A stretch of 64,000 nt of DNA from Capsaspora owczarzaki ATCC 30864 (Eukaryota; Opisthokonta; Filasterea): NCBI RefSeq assembly GCF_000151315.2, contig NW_011887297.1, positions 535,587-599,586 of the forward strand, written 5' to 3'. A program made the translations under genes and the position numbers. Shown piece by piece: positions 11,527-21,203 of this stretch; within the stretch, counting starts at the first letter, position 1, and each line of letters starts with the position of its first letter. The notes beneath the pieces are model-generated. The model was not told the DNA's origin and did not search any database. It saw only the letters and a list, made by a program, of their open reading frames with translations.

Positions 11527-12453
11527 ATGGCCGCTATTGCAAACGCATCCCGTCGCCTCTTCTCGTCGCTCGCCGCAAACTCGCGCGCCCTTTCATCCGT
11601 CTCTGCGGCTGCTCCGGCTGCTGCCGCTGCCATTCAGACCCCCGCGTCCTATGCGAACAAAATCCTGGGCATGAACGAGGTCAACCAATACAACCGCGAC
11701 GGCTTCCTCGTGGTGCCAAACCTCTTTACCCCCATTGAAAAGAAGAAGATCTTTGAGTGGACCGACCAGATCTCGGCGCTGCCCGAGACCAAGGGCAAGT
11801 GGATGCAGTACTTTGAGAACAAGAACGGCCAGCGTCTGCTCTGCCGCACCGAAAACTTTTTGGACTACTTCCCCGAGCTCGACCAGCTCATTCGTGGCAA
11901 GATCACCGACGCCGTGTCCGACCTGCTGCAAGAGCCCGCCCTCTTGTACAAGGAGAAGATCAACTTCAAGCTCCCCCACTCGTCCGGCTTTGAGCCGCAC
12001 CAGGACGCTCCTGCCTACACGACCTTCAAGCAGCGCCTGCACCTGACTGCCATGATTGCTGCCGACAAGGCTGTGATTGAGAACGGCTGCCTCGAGGTTG
12101 TTCGCGGCGAACACACCAAGGGCATGCTTCCTCACCCCGGCGGTATCATGGAGGAGTGGCTCGTCAAGAAGTGGGAGCAGGAAAAGAAGTGGGAGCCCGT
12201 TCAAGTTGAGGCTGGCACCATTCTCTTCTTTGGCTCGTTCTTGCCCCATCGCTCGGGACCCAACGTGTCCGATCGCTCGCGCCGCGCCTACTACCTGACA
12301 TACAACGCTCTCTCTGACGGCGACTTCCGCTCCGCCTACTATGCCGACAAGCGCATCCAATTCCCACCACAAATCGAGCGCGTTGCCGGTGTTGACTATT
12401 CTGCCGGCGCCAGCGTTTACAACGTGGCCAACCCCATCGACACCAAGGCATAA
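11527..12453 (+). CDS. Phytanoyl-CoA dioxygenase family protein
   Basis: This is a single-exon gene for 308 residues, a non-haem Fe(II)/2-oxoglutarate dioxygenase of the PhyH family, which hydroxylates acyl-CoAs or small metabolites. The iron triad is visible: His158 and Asp160 in PHQDAP, and His241 in FLPHRSGPN. Arg252, eleven residues after the distal His, is placed to bind 2-oxoglutarate. The first 30-35 residues are rich in Ala, Ser and Arg with few acidic residues, which suggests a mitochondrial presequence. No C-terminal peroxisomal signal is present (it ends DTKA). The gene is unusual here in lacking introns, and its codons are strongly biased to C at the third position, as in a highly expressed gene. 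Substrate is unknown; many PhyH proteins do not act on phytanoyl-CoA. Confidence 0.85.
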   Translation: MAAIANASRRLFSSLAANSRALSSVSAAAPAAAAAIQTPASYANKILGMNEVNQYNRDGFLVVPNLFTPIEKKKIFEWTDQISALPETKGKWMQYFENKNGQRLLCRTENFLDYFPELDQLIRGKITDAVSDLLQEPALLYKEKINFKLPHSSGFEPHQDAPAYTTFKQRLHLTAMIAADKAVIENGCLEVVRGEHTKGMLPHPGGIMEEWLVKKWEQEKKWEPVQVEAGTILFFGSFLPHRSGPNVSDRSRRAYYLTYNALSDGDFRSAYYADKRIQFPPQIERVAGVDYSAGASVYNVANPIDTKA

Positions 12454-12668
12454 AGCCAATTGCTGCCGCTGCTGCTGCTGCTGGGGGTGGTGCTCGGTCG
12501 GCGCTCGTAACTATTGATATTGTCGTGCAAAAAGAACCGTTGTTGGCTTTGGTGTTGTTTTGTGTTACTTTTGTTGCTTTGGTTTTGCTCATTGTTTAAA
12601 TTTATCGATTTTTATACTGCATAAGCATCACCATTCAAAGGCAAAAGTTGTCGGGCACGAACAAATTG
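12454..12668. other. Convergent 3' flank between the dioxygenase and transporter genes
   Basis: The two neighbours end toward each other here. No coding sequence or clear terminator motif was seen; the stretch must hold both 3' UTRs. A short GCT repeat (CTGCTGCTGCTGCTG) follows the dioxygenase stop. Confidence 0.5.
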
Positions 12669-14618
12669 TCAACCAGAAGACCTCAGCGCAAGCAAGGCCG
12701 CGTCCCGTCGGTACAGGCGCCAGAAGTACAGTGGCAACACCATCTCCAACAGCATGACGACGGCAAACACAATGTGCGTTTGCCAGAATTGCCGCTCGAG
12801 TGTTGAGATGCACATGGTGGCGAGCGGAATGGCGAGGAGTCCGAACGCCGCCGAAATCAGCGAAGCCAAGCCCGCCAGCTTGCCAAAGTTGACAAATCCA
12901 AAGAGGTCTGGAATAAACCCAAAGAAGCTGCTGAACGTGATGAAGCGCATGAACGACCATAGCAAGAAGAGCGGGATCTGGGCGGGGAGGGGATTCACAA
13001 CGGCGTTCAGCACGTTGAAGAGCAGGGCACAGACGAGGGTGACAAGCACAGAAACGGGGTAGCCGCCGTGTCCGTCCAAAATGTACCCGGAAATCGGAAT
13101 AAAGATGAAATTGATGGCACCGAGAATGTTGTAAATGCCGTTGTAGACGTGGTCCGTGTCGCCCTTGTCCTCGAGCTGTGTACGCGACGTGCCGAGGTAA
13201 AATTGCATCTGAAGCACGGTCACCGATAGAAAGACCGTAATGGCAATATACGGCAATGTAAACGCTTGCTGCTTAAAGGTCAGCGAGCGATAGTACTGGA
13301 AGCGCAACGGAGGCGGAAGCTTTGGTGTTGGTTCCGCTGAGACGAGGGGCGTGGCCACATTCTGTTTCACCAAATCCGCTGTGGGTGATGAAAATGATGA
13401 TGATAAGGCGAGACCAGCATTCTCACCAAAAGCACCGCTTGGCTGAGATTGATGATGATGGTCGGTCATCGGCGGCGGCTCAAGCGCCAGCAATCCTCGG
13501 GCAGCCGAGTCCCCACCGCCTTCCGAATCCCGCTGTTCCAACGCAATAGCAGACAACCGGGGACTAGCAGGCGGCGAGGAGGATTCGGGACTACTGCTCA
13601 AACTCTCTTCGCCGTCCGAGTCTTGACGATGGAGACGAAGCGGGATCTTGTCGCTTGTGTCGCCGACCTCGGAGGCGGTCGCATCTGTCCTGGCTGCTGG
13701 CGACGAATCCATCAGCACAAACTCCCATCGAGCCACGGAGAAGCGCACCCGGTCGCCCAGCTTGTACGCCCGACGCGGTTGTATTCGGTAGGTGACGCCG
13801 AAAAAGCAGACCAGCAATCCCGCAAAGCTGAGGAACAAGGTTTTGTGAGAAACCCCGGACGCATCATAGGCAAGCTGGAAAAAGTAGAAGACAAGGCCGG
13901 ATGTCGAGAAGATGGCAGATTGAGTACTCATGATGGTGTTTTTGCGTGCCGGGAAGAGGTTGGACAGGTGAAAGTTGCTGAAGTGGCAGCCAGGGCCGCC
14001 AAATCCAATCAGCAAGTGCGCCGGAATAAAAGCATTGACTGTCGGTGATGATGACGCAGTGTTCTCCGACACTGCAAACAGCACGCAGCCGAGTATCACG
14101 CAGCTCGCACCGAGCAGAGCGGTCACACGAGGTCCGTAGCGATCCAGCAGGATGCCCATCAGCAGTCGCGACGCAAACTGCGAAAAGAATCCCGCCTGGA
14201 AGATGAACACAAACTGTGTTTCCTGCTCTGAGCATTCAACGTGAAATGCCGACGAGTGGTTGGTCGGATTGGCGCCTGACGACGGCTCGCTTGAATTGGT
14301 GCAGAGTTGTCCGAATTGACCTTCGCCCTGGCTCCATACAACACGATCAGGAATTTCACAGACAAACCAATCAGAAACATGCCCGACAAATGGAATAGCT
14401 GTTAGCGGACAGCCACAGAGACACAGACGCGTGACCCAGCAGCGCAACAACAGATGGACTCGAGTCTCCTGCCCGCCCCCACTTCCTCCGCCGCTCACCT
14501 TGAAGATGACGCTGAGACTCGGCCATCCAAACACTAGCCCTGAGACAAGGAAGGTCTGCGTCAGCGCGACACCCAGCAGCGCGTGCCTGGCCTCGACGCG
14601 ACGGAGCAGTCGCAGCAT
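12669..14618 (-). CDS. SLC43-like major facilitator transporter
   Basis: This is a twelve-helix MFS transporter resembling the SLC43 family (LAT3/LAT4-type amino-acid carriers and fungal relatives). Two exons are proposed, 14618-14499 and 14327-12669, for about 592 residues. The first helix contains the family pattern GLVFGWPSL, and a loop with several Asn-X-Ser sequons follows. A later helix boundary carries LLDRYGPR, the MFS loop 2-3 signature. A long Ser/Pro/Asp-rich cytoplasmic loop separates the two six-helix halves. The intron 14498-14328 (171 bases) is a multiple of three without a stop, so the unspliced frame also reads through. The SLC43 register is restored only when it is removed, joining FK to GEGQFGQLC. 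The start at 14618 is preferred because longer upstream frames add non-conserved sequence. The substrate is not predictable. Confidence 0.75.
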   Translation of the reverse strand: MLRLLRRVEARHALLGVALTQTFLVSGLVFGWPSLSVIFKVSGGGSGGGQETRVHLLLRCWVTRLCLCGCPLTAIPFVGHVSDWFVCEIPDRVVWSQGEGQFGQLCTNSSEPSSGANPTNHSSAFHVECSEQETQFVFIFQAGFFSQFASRLLMGILLDRYGPRVTALLGASCVILGCVLFAVSENTASSSPTVNAFIPAHLLIGFGGPGCHFSNFHLSNLFPARKNTIMSTQSAIFSTSGLVFYFFQLAYDASGVSHKTLFLSFAGLLVCFFGVTYRIQPRRAYKLGDRVRFSVARWEFVLMDSSPAARTDATASEVGDTSDKIPLRLHRQDSDGEESLSSSPESSSPPASPRLSAIALEQRDSEGGGDSAARGLLALEPPPMTDHHHQSQPSGAFGENAGLALSSSFSSPTADLVKQNVATPLVSAEPTPKLPPPLRFQYYRSLTFKQQAFTLPYIAITVFLSVTVLQMQFYLGTSRTQLEDKGDTDHVYNGIYNILGAINFIFIPISGYILDGHGGYPVSVLVTLVCALLFNVLNAVVNPLPAQIPLFLLWSFMRFITFSSFFGFIPDLFGFVNFGKLAGLASLISAAFGLLAIPLATMCISTLERQFWQTHIVFAVVMLLEMVLPLYFWRLYRRDAALLALRSSG

Positions 14619-14854
14619 AACTCCCCGACTTGTCAAAACCCAATCCACCGTTTCGGGGGAAACAGGAAAATGTTGGACTGGCATGCAGAGTGTCCAAAGA
14701 ACAATGCTAAAAGAACAAATATACAGTTTTATAATTCTAACAGACACCAACAGAGCACAGGCAGAAAAAAAAAAGCATTCAAAAGAAGAAAACGCAACAA
14801 ACCTAACATGTTTGATGCATCTTCATGCAACATCAACATCGCAAGCTCAGCTCA

Positions 14855-17800
14855 TCATCGAGTGAGACGCACCTTGGTAAAGGCAGAGCGCTTGGAGCTG
14901 TGCTTTTGATCGAAATCGGTAATGTCGAAATCGACAACATCGCCTTCTTCGGCGTCAGAGCCGTCATCGTCGTCGTCGTCGTCGTCATCATCATTGGCAT
15001 CGTCACGTTGCTGGATGAGCTCGCTCGAGGATTGCATGTCCATCTCGAGATCATGCAGCGGTTGGTGGCCACTGTGACGGCGAGCCTCGTGTCGTCGACG
15101 CACATAGATGACGAGCGCAATCAGCGCTGCAAAGAGGGCTGCACCGATCGCTGCAACGACCGAGTAGAAGGCAAGGTCCTTGGTGGCCTCGGAAACCTCG
15201 TGGTTGGCATCCTCAACATCAGAGGTGACTGCGATGGTGGACGAGGGTGCAACAGCTGGCGTGACTGACGAAGGTGCTGGTGCAGAATGTGAGGACGAGA
15301 CTGACGAGACGGGCGTCGCGGATGATGGCTTGGAAGTCACAGCAGAAGCACTGCTAAACGGAGGAGGGGAAATTGAAGAAATGGCCGGACAATCCGTAAC
15401 AGCGGATGGCACGGACTGTTTCGATGCAACGGACAGAGCGGACTGGACGGATGCCGCGGACTCGATAGATGCAATAGACTCGAGTGAGGCAACGGACTCG
15501 GCGGATGCAACAGAGGCAGCAGATTCGACAGAGGCCACAGATTCGACAGATTCGACAGAGGCCACAGACGCCGCAGAGGCAACTGATTCGACAGAAGCCA
15601 CAGATTCGACAGAGGCCACCGACGCCACCGACGCCACAGAAGCCACAGACGCCGCAGATGCAACTGATTCGACAGACGCAACAGATGCAACAGAGGCCAC
15701 AGATGCAACTGATTCGACAGAAGCCACAGACGCAACAGAGGCCGCAATGTCGTCCGAAACGGTCGAAGTGGCCACAGGTGCGACAGGACTGACGGTCGCA
15801 AGCCAGGGATCGATGGCAGTTCCATAAATGGTCGCCGCGTACTCAACCAACATACCAGTGTTGCCCGGAGAAGAATCAATCACTCGCAACGTCCATTGGC
15901 CAGTGGGATTCTCGCCCCAGTGGTGAACGGAGAGGAACGTCCAGTCAACGAAGCCCGCGCTGGTGGAGTCTGCAATCCGCCGACTCAGAAGCTCGGATAC
16001 AGTCCCGGAGGGAGAGGTCAGCAAAATCTGAAGATCACTGCGACGCTGATGTGTAATGGTCAGCTTGACTGTGACGTGCTCGGCTGCGGCAATCCCACAG
16101 CCATCAACCCAGAACGGTTGGACCAGCCCAGCTGCACTCGCATCCGGAATGCTGGCCCTGACGGTCTGTGTTGGCTGAGCACACTCAATCGCCGGCCCTG
16201 CATTGACCCAGCGTTGCGCCAGACCGACAATAGCGCTGGCGTCCATTTTGCCAAAGCCAAAGTAATTGTGCACCTGGAGGCCTGCGCCATTCCTCGCCCA
16301 GAGATTCACATCTCCGGGTGCGACAAATGGCACTGCCGATCGCACGATAACATGTTGCACATCGCGCCAGCCTAGGTTGGGGCTGTAGAAACGGATGGTG
16401 GGATCAAACGAGGATGGGTTAGTGAGAACCAACCAACAAGCAAACAAACAACCAAACAACCAAACAACCAACCAACCAAACAACCAAACAGACAACCAAA
16501 CAGACAAAAAATGCAAGCGAAAGAAGCAACCAAACTCCAGCTGACAACCCGCACCCCTCTCCCCGGTTCCTGTGTCGGACATACTTTGCGGACAAGACAA
16601 GCGCGAGAATACCAGAAGCCAGAGGGGCAGCTGCAGAAGTACCAGAATGTTTGTTCTCGGCGCAGAGGTTGTGAGTGCCGGTGGTGGTGATTTTGATGTC
16701 GGGGCTGCTGCCACTCGAGTAAGTGACGGCAAAGAGGGCAGCGCAAGGCTCGGCGTAGTAAGGGATAGTGTTGAGGGCCGAAACGGCGCCAATTGCGATG
16801 GTAAATCGCGAGTTGGAGTAGCCATCGCAGTTGCAATTGTCTCTTGCATATCCGTTGCCAGCAGCCCAAACGAAAATAGAGCCGAGACCCAGACGGCCAA
16901 GCTGCACACCCTCTTGCAGAGCTCGCAATGCAAGCTGTTTCGGGCCTGCCACAGTCGCGCCATCGTCATTGGGTCCCCAACTGTTCGAGTAGATCTGGAT
17001 GTGGTGGCGATTGTGGCTCAACGCTCCGGCTTCCATGGCGTCTGTCACGGGGTCGTCGTCATTGAGAATTTTGAGACCGCCAACTTTGGCATTGAACGCG
17101 ACACCCACGCCGCAAACACCATCGCCTGCTCCCGCGCCAATCTGGCCCACGCAGCGCGTTCCGTGCTCGTTGTAGCCATTGTATAAGGGCGTTGGATCGT
17201 CATCTTGTTCAGCAAAGTCGTAGCTGGCATCGGGATCGTAGGATTTCTGCAAATCGGGGTGCGTGTGGTCGTGACCATCGTCAACAATCGCCACCACAGC
17301 ACCCTCGCCAAAGTTATTTGCATTCCACACAGGGGCAACGTTGATGTCATTTCCAGAATGGTCCTTATTGAAGATGTGCCACTGCTTGGGGAACAGCGGG
17401 TCGTTGAAGCCGTCCCAAACCGAGCGGCGCGAGCGTTGGTGCAGCGTTTCCTGGCGAGCGCGTTCAATCCCAAGGTTGGGCGTGGTGGCGGAAACCGAAA
17501 GGTCTTCCTCCAAAACATCACTGGCATCCTTGTGCACGTTGAGGACGAGCTTGCGGGTCAAGTCGTCGCGGCGCTCGTGCTCTTCATTGCGGCGGTGCAC
17601 GGCGGAGGGATGGTCGGCAGGCGTGAACGTGAACAAGCCACGCAGCGAGCCCACCGGACCCAAGTTGACGTAGCCGAGCTCCTGGGCAATGCTGGACGCC
17701 ACGTCCATGAGCTGCTTGTCCGTCAGTGCAGGATTGGCAATCAGCTCAGGCGCGAGTTCGATCGTCCACTTGGAGGCATAGGTAGCGCCGCTGTTGTCGC

Positions 17801-18005
17801 TGTCATTGTCATTGCTATCGGAGGAGGAACGGCGGTTGAGATGGTACTGTCGCGCGTCTTCGCGGCTCATGAACGAGGATGACACTTCAGCCACGATGGA
17901 GGTGGTGCCCGCAGCAGCAATGATGACCAGCACCAGCGCAAGTCGGACGGCCATGAAGGTGGCACCGTGGCTGCCAGTTCCACCAGCGCAGCGATGATGA
18001 CCCAT
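14855..18005 (-). CDS. Furin/kexin-like proprotein convertase, type I membrane protein
   Basis: This is a Ca-dependent serine protease of the secretory pathway that cleaves after paired basic residues. Two exons, 18005-16585 and 16382-14855, give about 982 residues. In order: a hydrophobic signal segment (the Met at 17954 is an alternative start), a propeptide ending in a basic site (HQRSRRSVW), and an S8 catalytic domain with Asp in VAIVDDG, His in NEHGTRC, Asn in WAAGNG and Ser in HSGTSAAAPLA. Then come the P domain (HWGENPTGQW), a long Ser-Val-Ala/Glu repeat stalk, one membrane helix (near 15080-15150) and an acidic cytoplasmic tail with a run of Asp. Active-site residues are all present, so it should be active. 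The layout equals yeast Kex2 and animal furin, but the repeat stalk is distinctive. The intron is rich in CAAC/CAAA repeats. Confidence 0.92.
15430..15765 (-). repeat. 9-base minisatellite coding for the Ser-Val-Ala/Glu stalk
   Basis: Read on the coding (minus) strand, tandem units of about 9 bases give S-V-A or S-V-E triplets repeated some 30 times. The repeat lies between the P domain and the membrane helix of the furin-like protein, where it would form an extended, possibly O-glycosylated stalk. Confidence 0.85.
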
Positions 18006-18465
18006 GCCAGCACAAAAAAAAAGAAAAGGATCTGCGACGACAACAAACACAAGTGAGTGAGTGAGATGGTTTGTGCGTGTATGTCTATGCGCCCTGGCTC
18101 TGACATGGGAGGGGAGAGGGGCAGGAGGGCGAGGTGAGGAGGGAACAGTGACGCAAAAAGTGGTGCAGAAGCTGCCGTGGTGGCGAGTTCGAGGAGTCCA
18201 GCAGAGACAGGAGAACCCTCAGTGAGAAGTGTGTGTGTGTGTGTGCAGATGTGAGTGTGGGTGGGGTTTGGCTCAGAAGCACAAACGCAGTCAAGAGAGG
18301 TTCGCTTCAAAAAAAAAAAAAAAAAAAGTTGTTTAGCTTTTGAGCAGCAATCGCAAGAGCATTGCAAAACACATACATCAGAAAGATGGAAGAAAGGCCA
18401 GCAAAATGAAGAGAAAAGAGATGAAAGAAAATATGAAAAAAAAAAAAAAAAAAAAAGCTCACCTT

Positions 18466-18501
<36 letters not shown>

Positions 18502-18774
18502 GACTGAAAAGAAAAACTCAAAAAGTTTCAATCTTTTTTTTTTTTTTTTTGTTTTTTTTTGTTTTTTTTGTTTTTTGAACCGTCCTCTCCTTCTCCTTCT
18601 CTTTCTCTCTCCTTCTCTCTTTCGCTCTCCCAGCGTCTCTCTGTTCGCTCAGACACACACTTTCTCTCTCTCGCTTTATTGTTTGAAATCCCTCCTCTGC
18701 TTTCTCTTTCCCTTCCTTCCTTTGGTTTTTTATTATTCAAAACACACAAAAAAAAAAGAAACAGAAAAAAACAG
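18006..18774. other. Divergent promoter region between the furin and bZIP genes
   Basis: The two genes point away from each other, so both promoters and 5' UTRs lie here. The stretch holds a GT run near 18227-18244, several A runs (18308-18327, 18436-18456, 18467-18498), a T-rich stretch (18534-18577) and a CT-rich tract (about 18585-18715) just upstream of the bZIP start. A short minus-strand acceptor-like site near 18020 suggests a 5' UTR intron for the furin gene. No TATA box is evident. Confidence 0.5.
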
Positions 18775-19341
18775 ATGACCCAAGACGCAGCTCCAGCAGC
18801 GACCGAGCGCTCGTCGGGTAGTGCTGCCTCGTCCGGCAATCATGGCGGAGCAGTCCCTCCCCACATGGGGACTGGCACAAGCAGCGGCGGCGGCGGCGGC
18901 GGGATGGGCCTGGCTGCGCTGCCCCAGTCGGCGCCGTCCTCGCAGGATGAAGATGACAGCTTTGTCACCAATTCCCTCTTCCTGCTCGCATCGGCCTCCG
19001 TCAACGCGTCCGCAGCGCCGTCCCCATTGGCATCGCCAACCAAGCTCAGTCTGCTGGCGACGGGAGCCGCGTCAGGCGCCGCCGCCGCCACCACCGCCGC
19101 CGGCAACTCGTCCGCTTCTTCGTCTTCCTCTTCGTCGTCCGCTGCTGTCAACCCCGCCATCGTCACGCCGCTGACTTCAGGTGGCACCGCTTCATCTGTC
19201 AATGGTAACGGCGGATTGGTTGCAGGCGGATCTGCCGTGGGAGTCACCAGCAGTCCCCTCGAGACGTCCCGGTTTGTGTTTCCGACACCCGCGAGTCACT
19301 CTGGCACAAACCCCCAGCTGCTCCGCCAGCAACCGGCTGCC

Positions 19342-19377
<36 letters not shown>

Positions 19378-20942
19378 TCCATTCAACAGGCAGCGCAATC
19401 CCAGCAGCAACAGGCGCCACAGCTCGCGCCGTTCTCGGGAACAAACAGCCTCGTCTCGCTCTCGACCCTCCCGACGCCGTCGCTCATGTCGCCAATTTCT
19501 GCGCTGCAGTCGCCGTTCTTGCTGTCGCGCGCAGCATCCATCAACCAGGTTTCGACATCGCCGCCTCCCTTGGCCATGGGCCACCAGCCGTCGCTTTTCA
19601 ACAGCCTGCAGCCGGCAACGCCCGGATTGCAGTTTGGCGCCACGGGGCACGGAGGCAATACTGCCACCAGCACGCCCCCGCTCAGCTCGGCCTTCCTCGC
19701 CGCGCTGAACAAGGCGCAGCCGACCTCGTCGAATTTCTCAGCAGCAGGCACATCCTCGCCTGGCTTTGGCAGCGGTGGGTTGAACATGCCGCTTCCGCAG
19801 TTCAACACCCTGCCAGCAATCCAATCCGCCGCGGCTCTTGCACTGATTGCCCGGCAGCAGTCGCAGCAGCAGCAGCTGCAGCACCAGCAGCAACAACATT
19901 TACAAAAGATGCAACTACTCCAGATGCAGCAACACAAACAACAGCAACTTCAACAACAGCATCAGCAGCAGCAGCAACAACAACAATCACAACAATCACA
20001 ACAGTCGCTAGCAGCATTCAACGCCCCGTTCATGCCCTTCCCGGCGCAACTCACCTCGCAAATGACGCAAAGCCTCATGGCTGTGGACGACGACCACTCA
20101 GTCGCCGGTGCCAAGTCTCCACGATCCAGCCGAGGACGCGGACGAAAAGCAGCAGCAACAGCAGCAGCAGCAGCAGCCGAGCCTGCTGATGAAACGACCG
20201 CCATGGCCACCGACAGCGACGACGCGGCACTGGATGCAAGCGACTCGAGCGACATGGCAGGCTACTCTGCCCCTCCCGGTGCAGTGTCGGTCGGTGGCTC
20301 GGCCAACGTAAACCGGCGCCCGGTTGCAATCACTCCCGTGATCATGTCTGCCCTGAAAAAGCTCAACATTTCGCTGGACGAACTCATGAACATTGCCACG
20401 CGCGACCTCAACACCATGGCCAACAAGGTACACTTGTCCGCGCAAGAGATTTCCGATCTCAAAATGCAACGTCGGCGTGTCAAGAATCGCGAAGCGGCAC
20501 AAGTTTGTCGCAAGAAGAAAAAGTCCTTTGTCGTTGATTTGGAGGTAAGGAGGTTGTTTTGTCCTGGATCCAGCTTTGTTTTTTTTTTTTTTTTTTTTTT
20601 TTTCGGTCGTCTTTGAACTCACTTTTGTTGTTTAAATGATTGTCAATGTGTCGCTTGGGTGTGTTATTTTGTTTGTTGCTTGTTTTTTTTTTGCTTGCTC
20701 AGGGCAACATGTCGGTACTGCAGCGGGAGCAGGACAACTTGCGAGAAAACTTGCGGACGGCGGAAGCAACCTTTCAACAAGCGAAAACTGCGACCGCAAC
20801 CAAACTGAAACAGCGTGCCCAGCTGTTCAACGAGCTCGTTCAAATTCGCTCCAAGCTCGGACTGAACCCCAATGAGCTTCGTGTGCAATGGAGTCATCGC
20901 CTTGCGAACGAAGGGGAGGTCGTTCGATTGTTAAATTCTTGA
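18775..20942 (+). CDS. bZIP transcription factor, CREB/ATF-like, with poly-Gln tracts
   Basis: This encodes about 669 residues from two exons, 18775-20544 and 20703-20942, and is predicted to bind DNA as a dimer in the nucleus. The long N-terminal part is low complexity (Ser, Ala, Gly, Gln). It holds several poly-Gln runs and an Arg-Gly-Arg-Gly patch followed by poly-Ala, as in activation domains. The basic region is complete: RRRVKNREAAQVCRKKKK, with the invariant Asn and Arg nine residues apart and a Cys before the Arg as in CREB/ATF. The intron falls just after the basic region, and the second exon carries the leucine-zipper heptads. The Met at 18775 is chosen because the open frame upstream is read from a T/C-rich leader. 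The target site is not predictable beyond a CRE-like preference. Confidence 0.88.
19341..20000 (+). repeat. CAG/CAA trinucleotide tracts coding for poly-Gln
   Basis: Two clusters (about 19341-19420 and 19850-20000) of CAG and CAA triplets code for poly-Gln runs with occasional Leu, His and Ser in the bZIP factor. They are typical of disordered transcription-factor regions and prone to length change. Confidence 0.9.
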
Positions 20943-21203
20943 ATTTTCCTGCGTTTTGGTTCGTCTTCCCCCCCCCCCGTCGATATCGCTTTGGGGGCTG
21001 TATTCTTTGACTTTGCCCAATCAATTGTAATCAATCATTTACAAATTTTTCCGTGACGCCATGTTTTGCACACACTTTCCTTTTTTTTTTTTTTTTGTTT
21101 TTTTTTTTTTTTTTTTTTTTTGCTTGAGAGTCTTGGCCCTTGTTTTGCGCTGCTGTACGCCGAGATCTATCAACGAATGATCATTTATTGACCACCCAAG
21201 ACA
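20943..21203. other. Convergent 3' flank between the bZIP and two-pore channel genes
   Basis: No coding signal. The stretch contains a C run near 20970 and a T-rich tract near 21080-21121. It should hold both 3' UTRs. Confidence 0.5.

Noticed and set aside
11593-12459. Long minus-strand open frame (about 288 codons) opposite the dioxygenase gene
   Set aside because: It is a shadow of the strongly codon-biased plus-strand gene; its product is a Leu/Val/Gly-rich sequence with no domain.
14330-14498. Continuous single-exon reading of the SLC43-like gene
   Set aside because: The extra 57 residues interrupt a segment that is otherwise collinear with SLC43 proteins, and good GTGAGC/CCAG splice signals bound it.
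15180-15827. Plus-strand Thr/Asp/Ala-repeat open frame
   Set aside because: It is the antisense reading of the furin stalk minisatellite.
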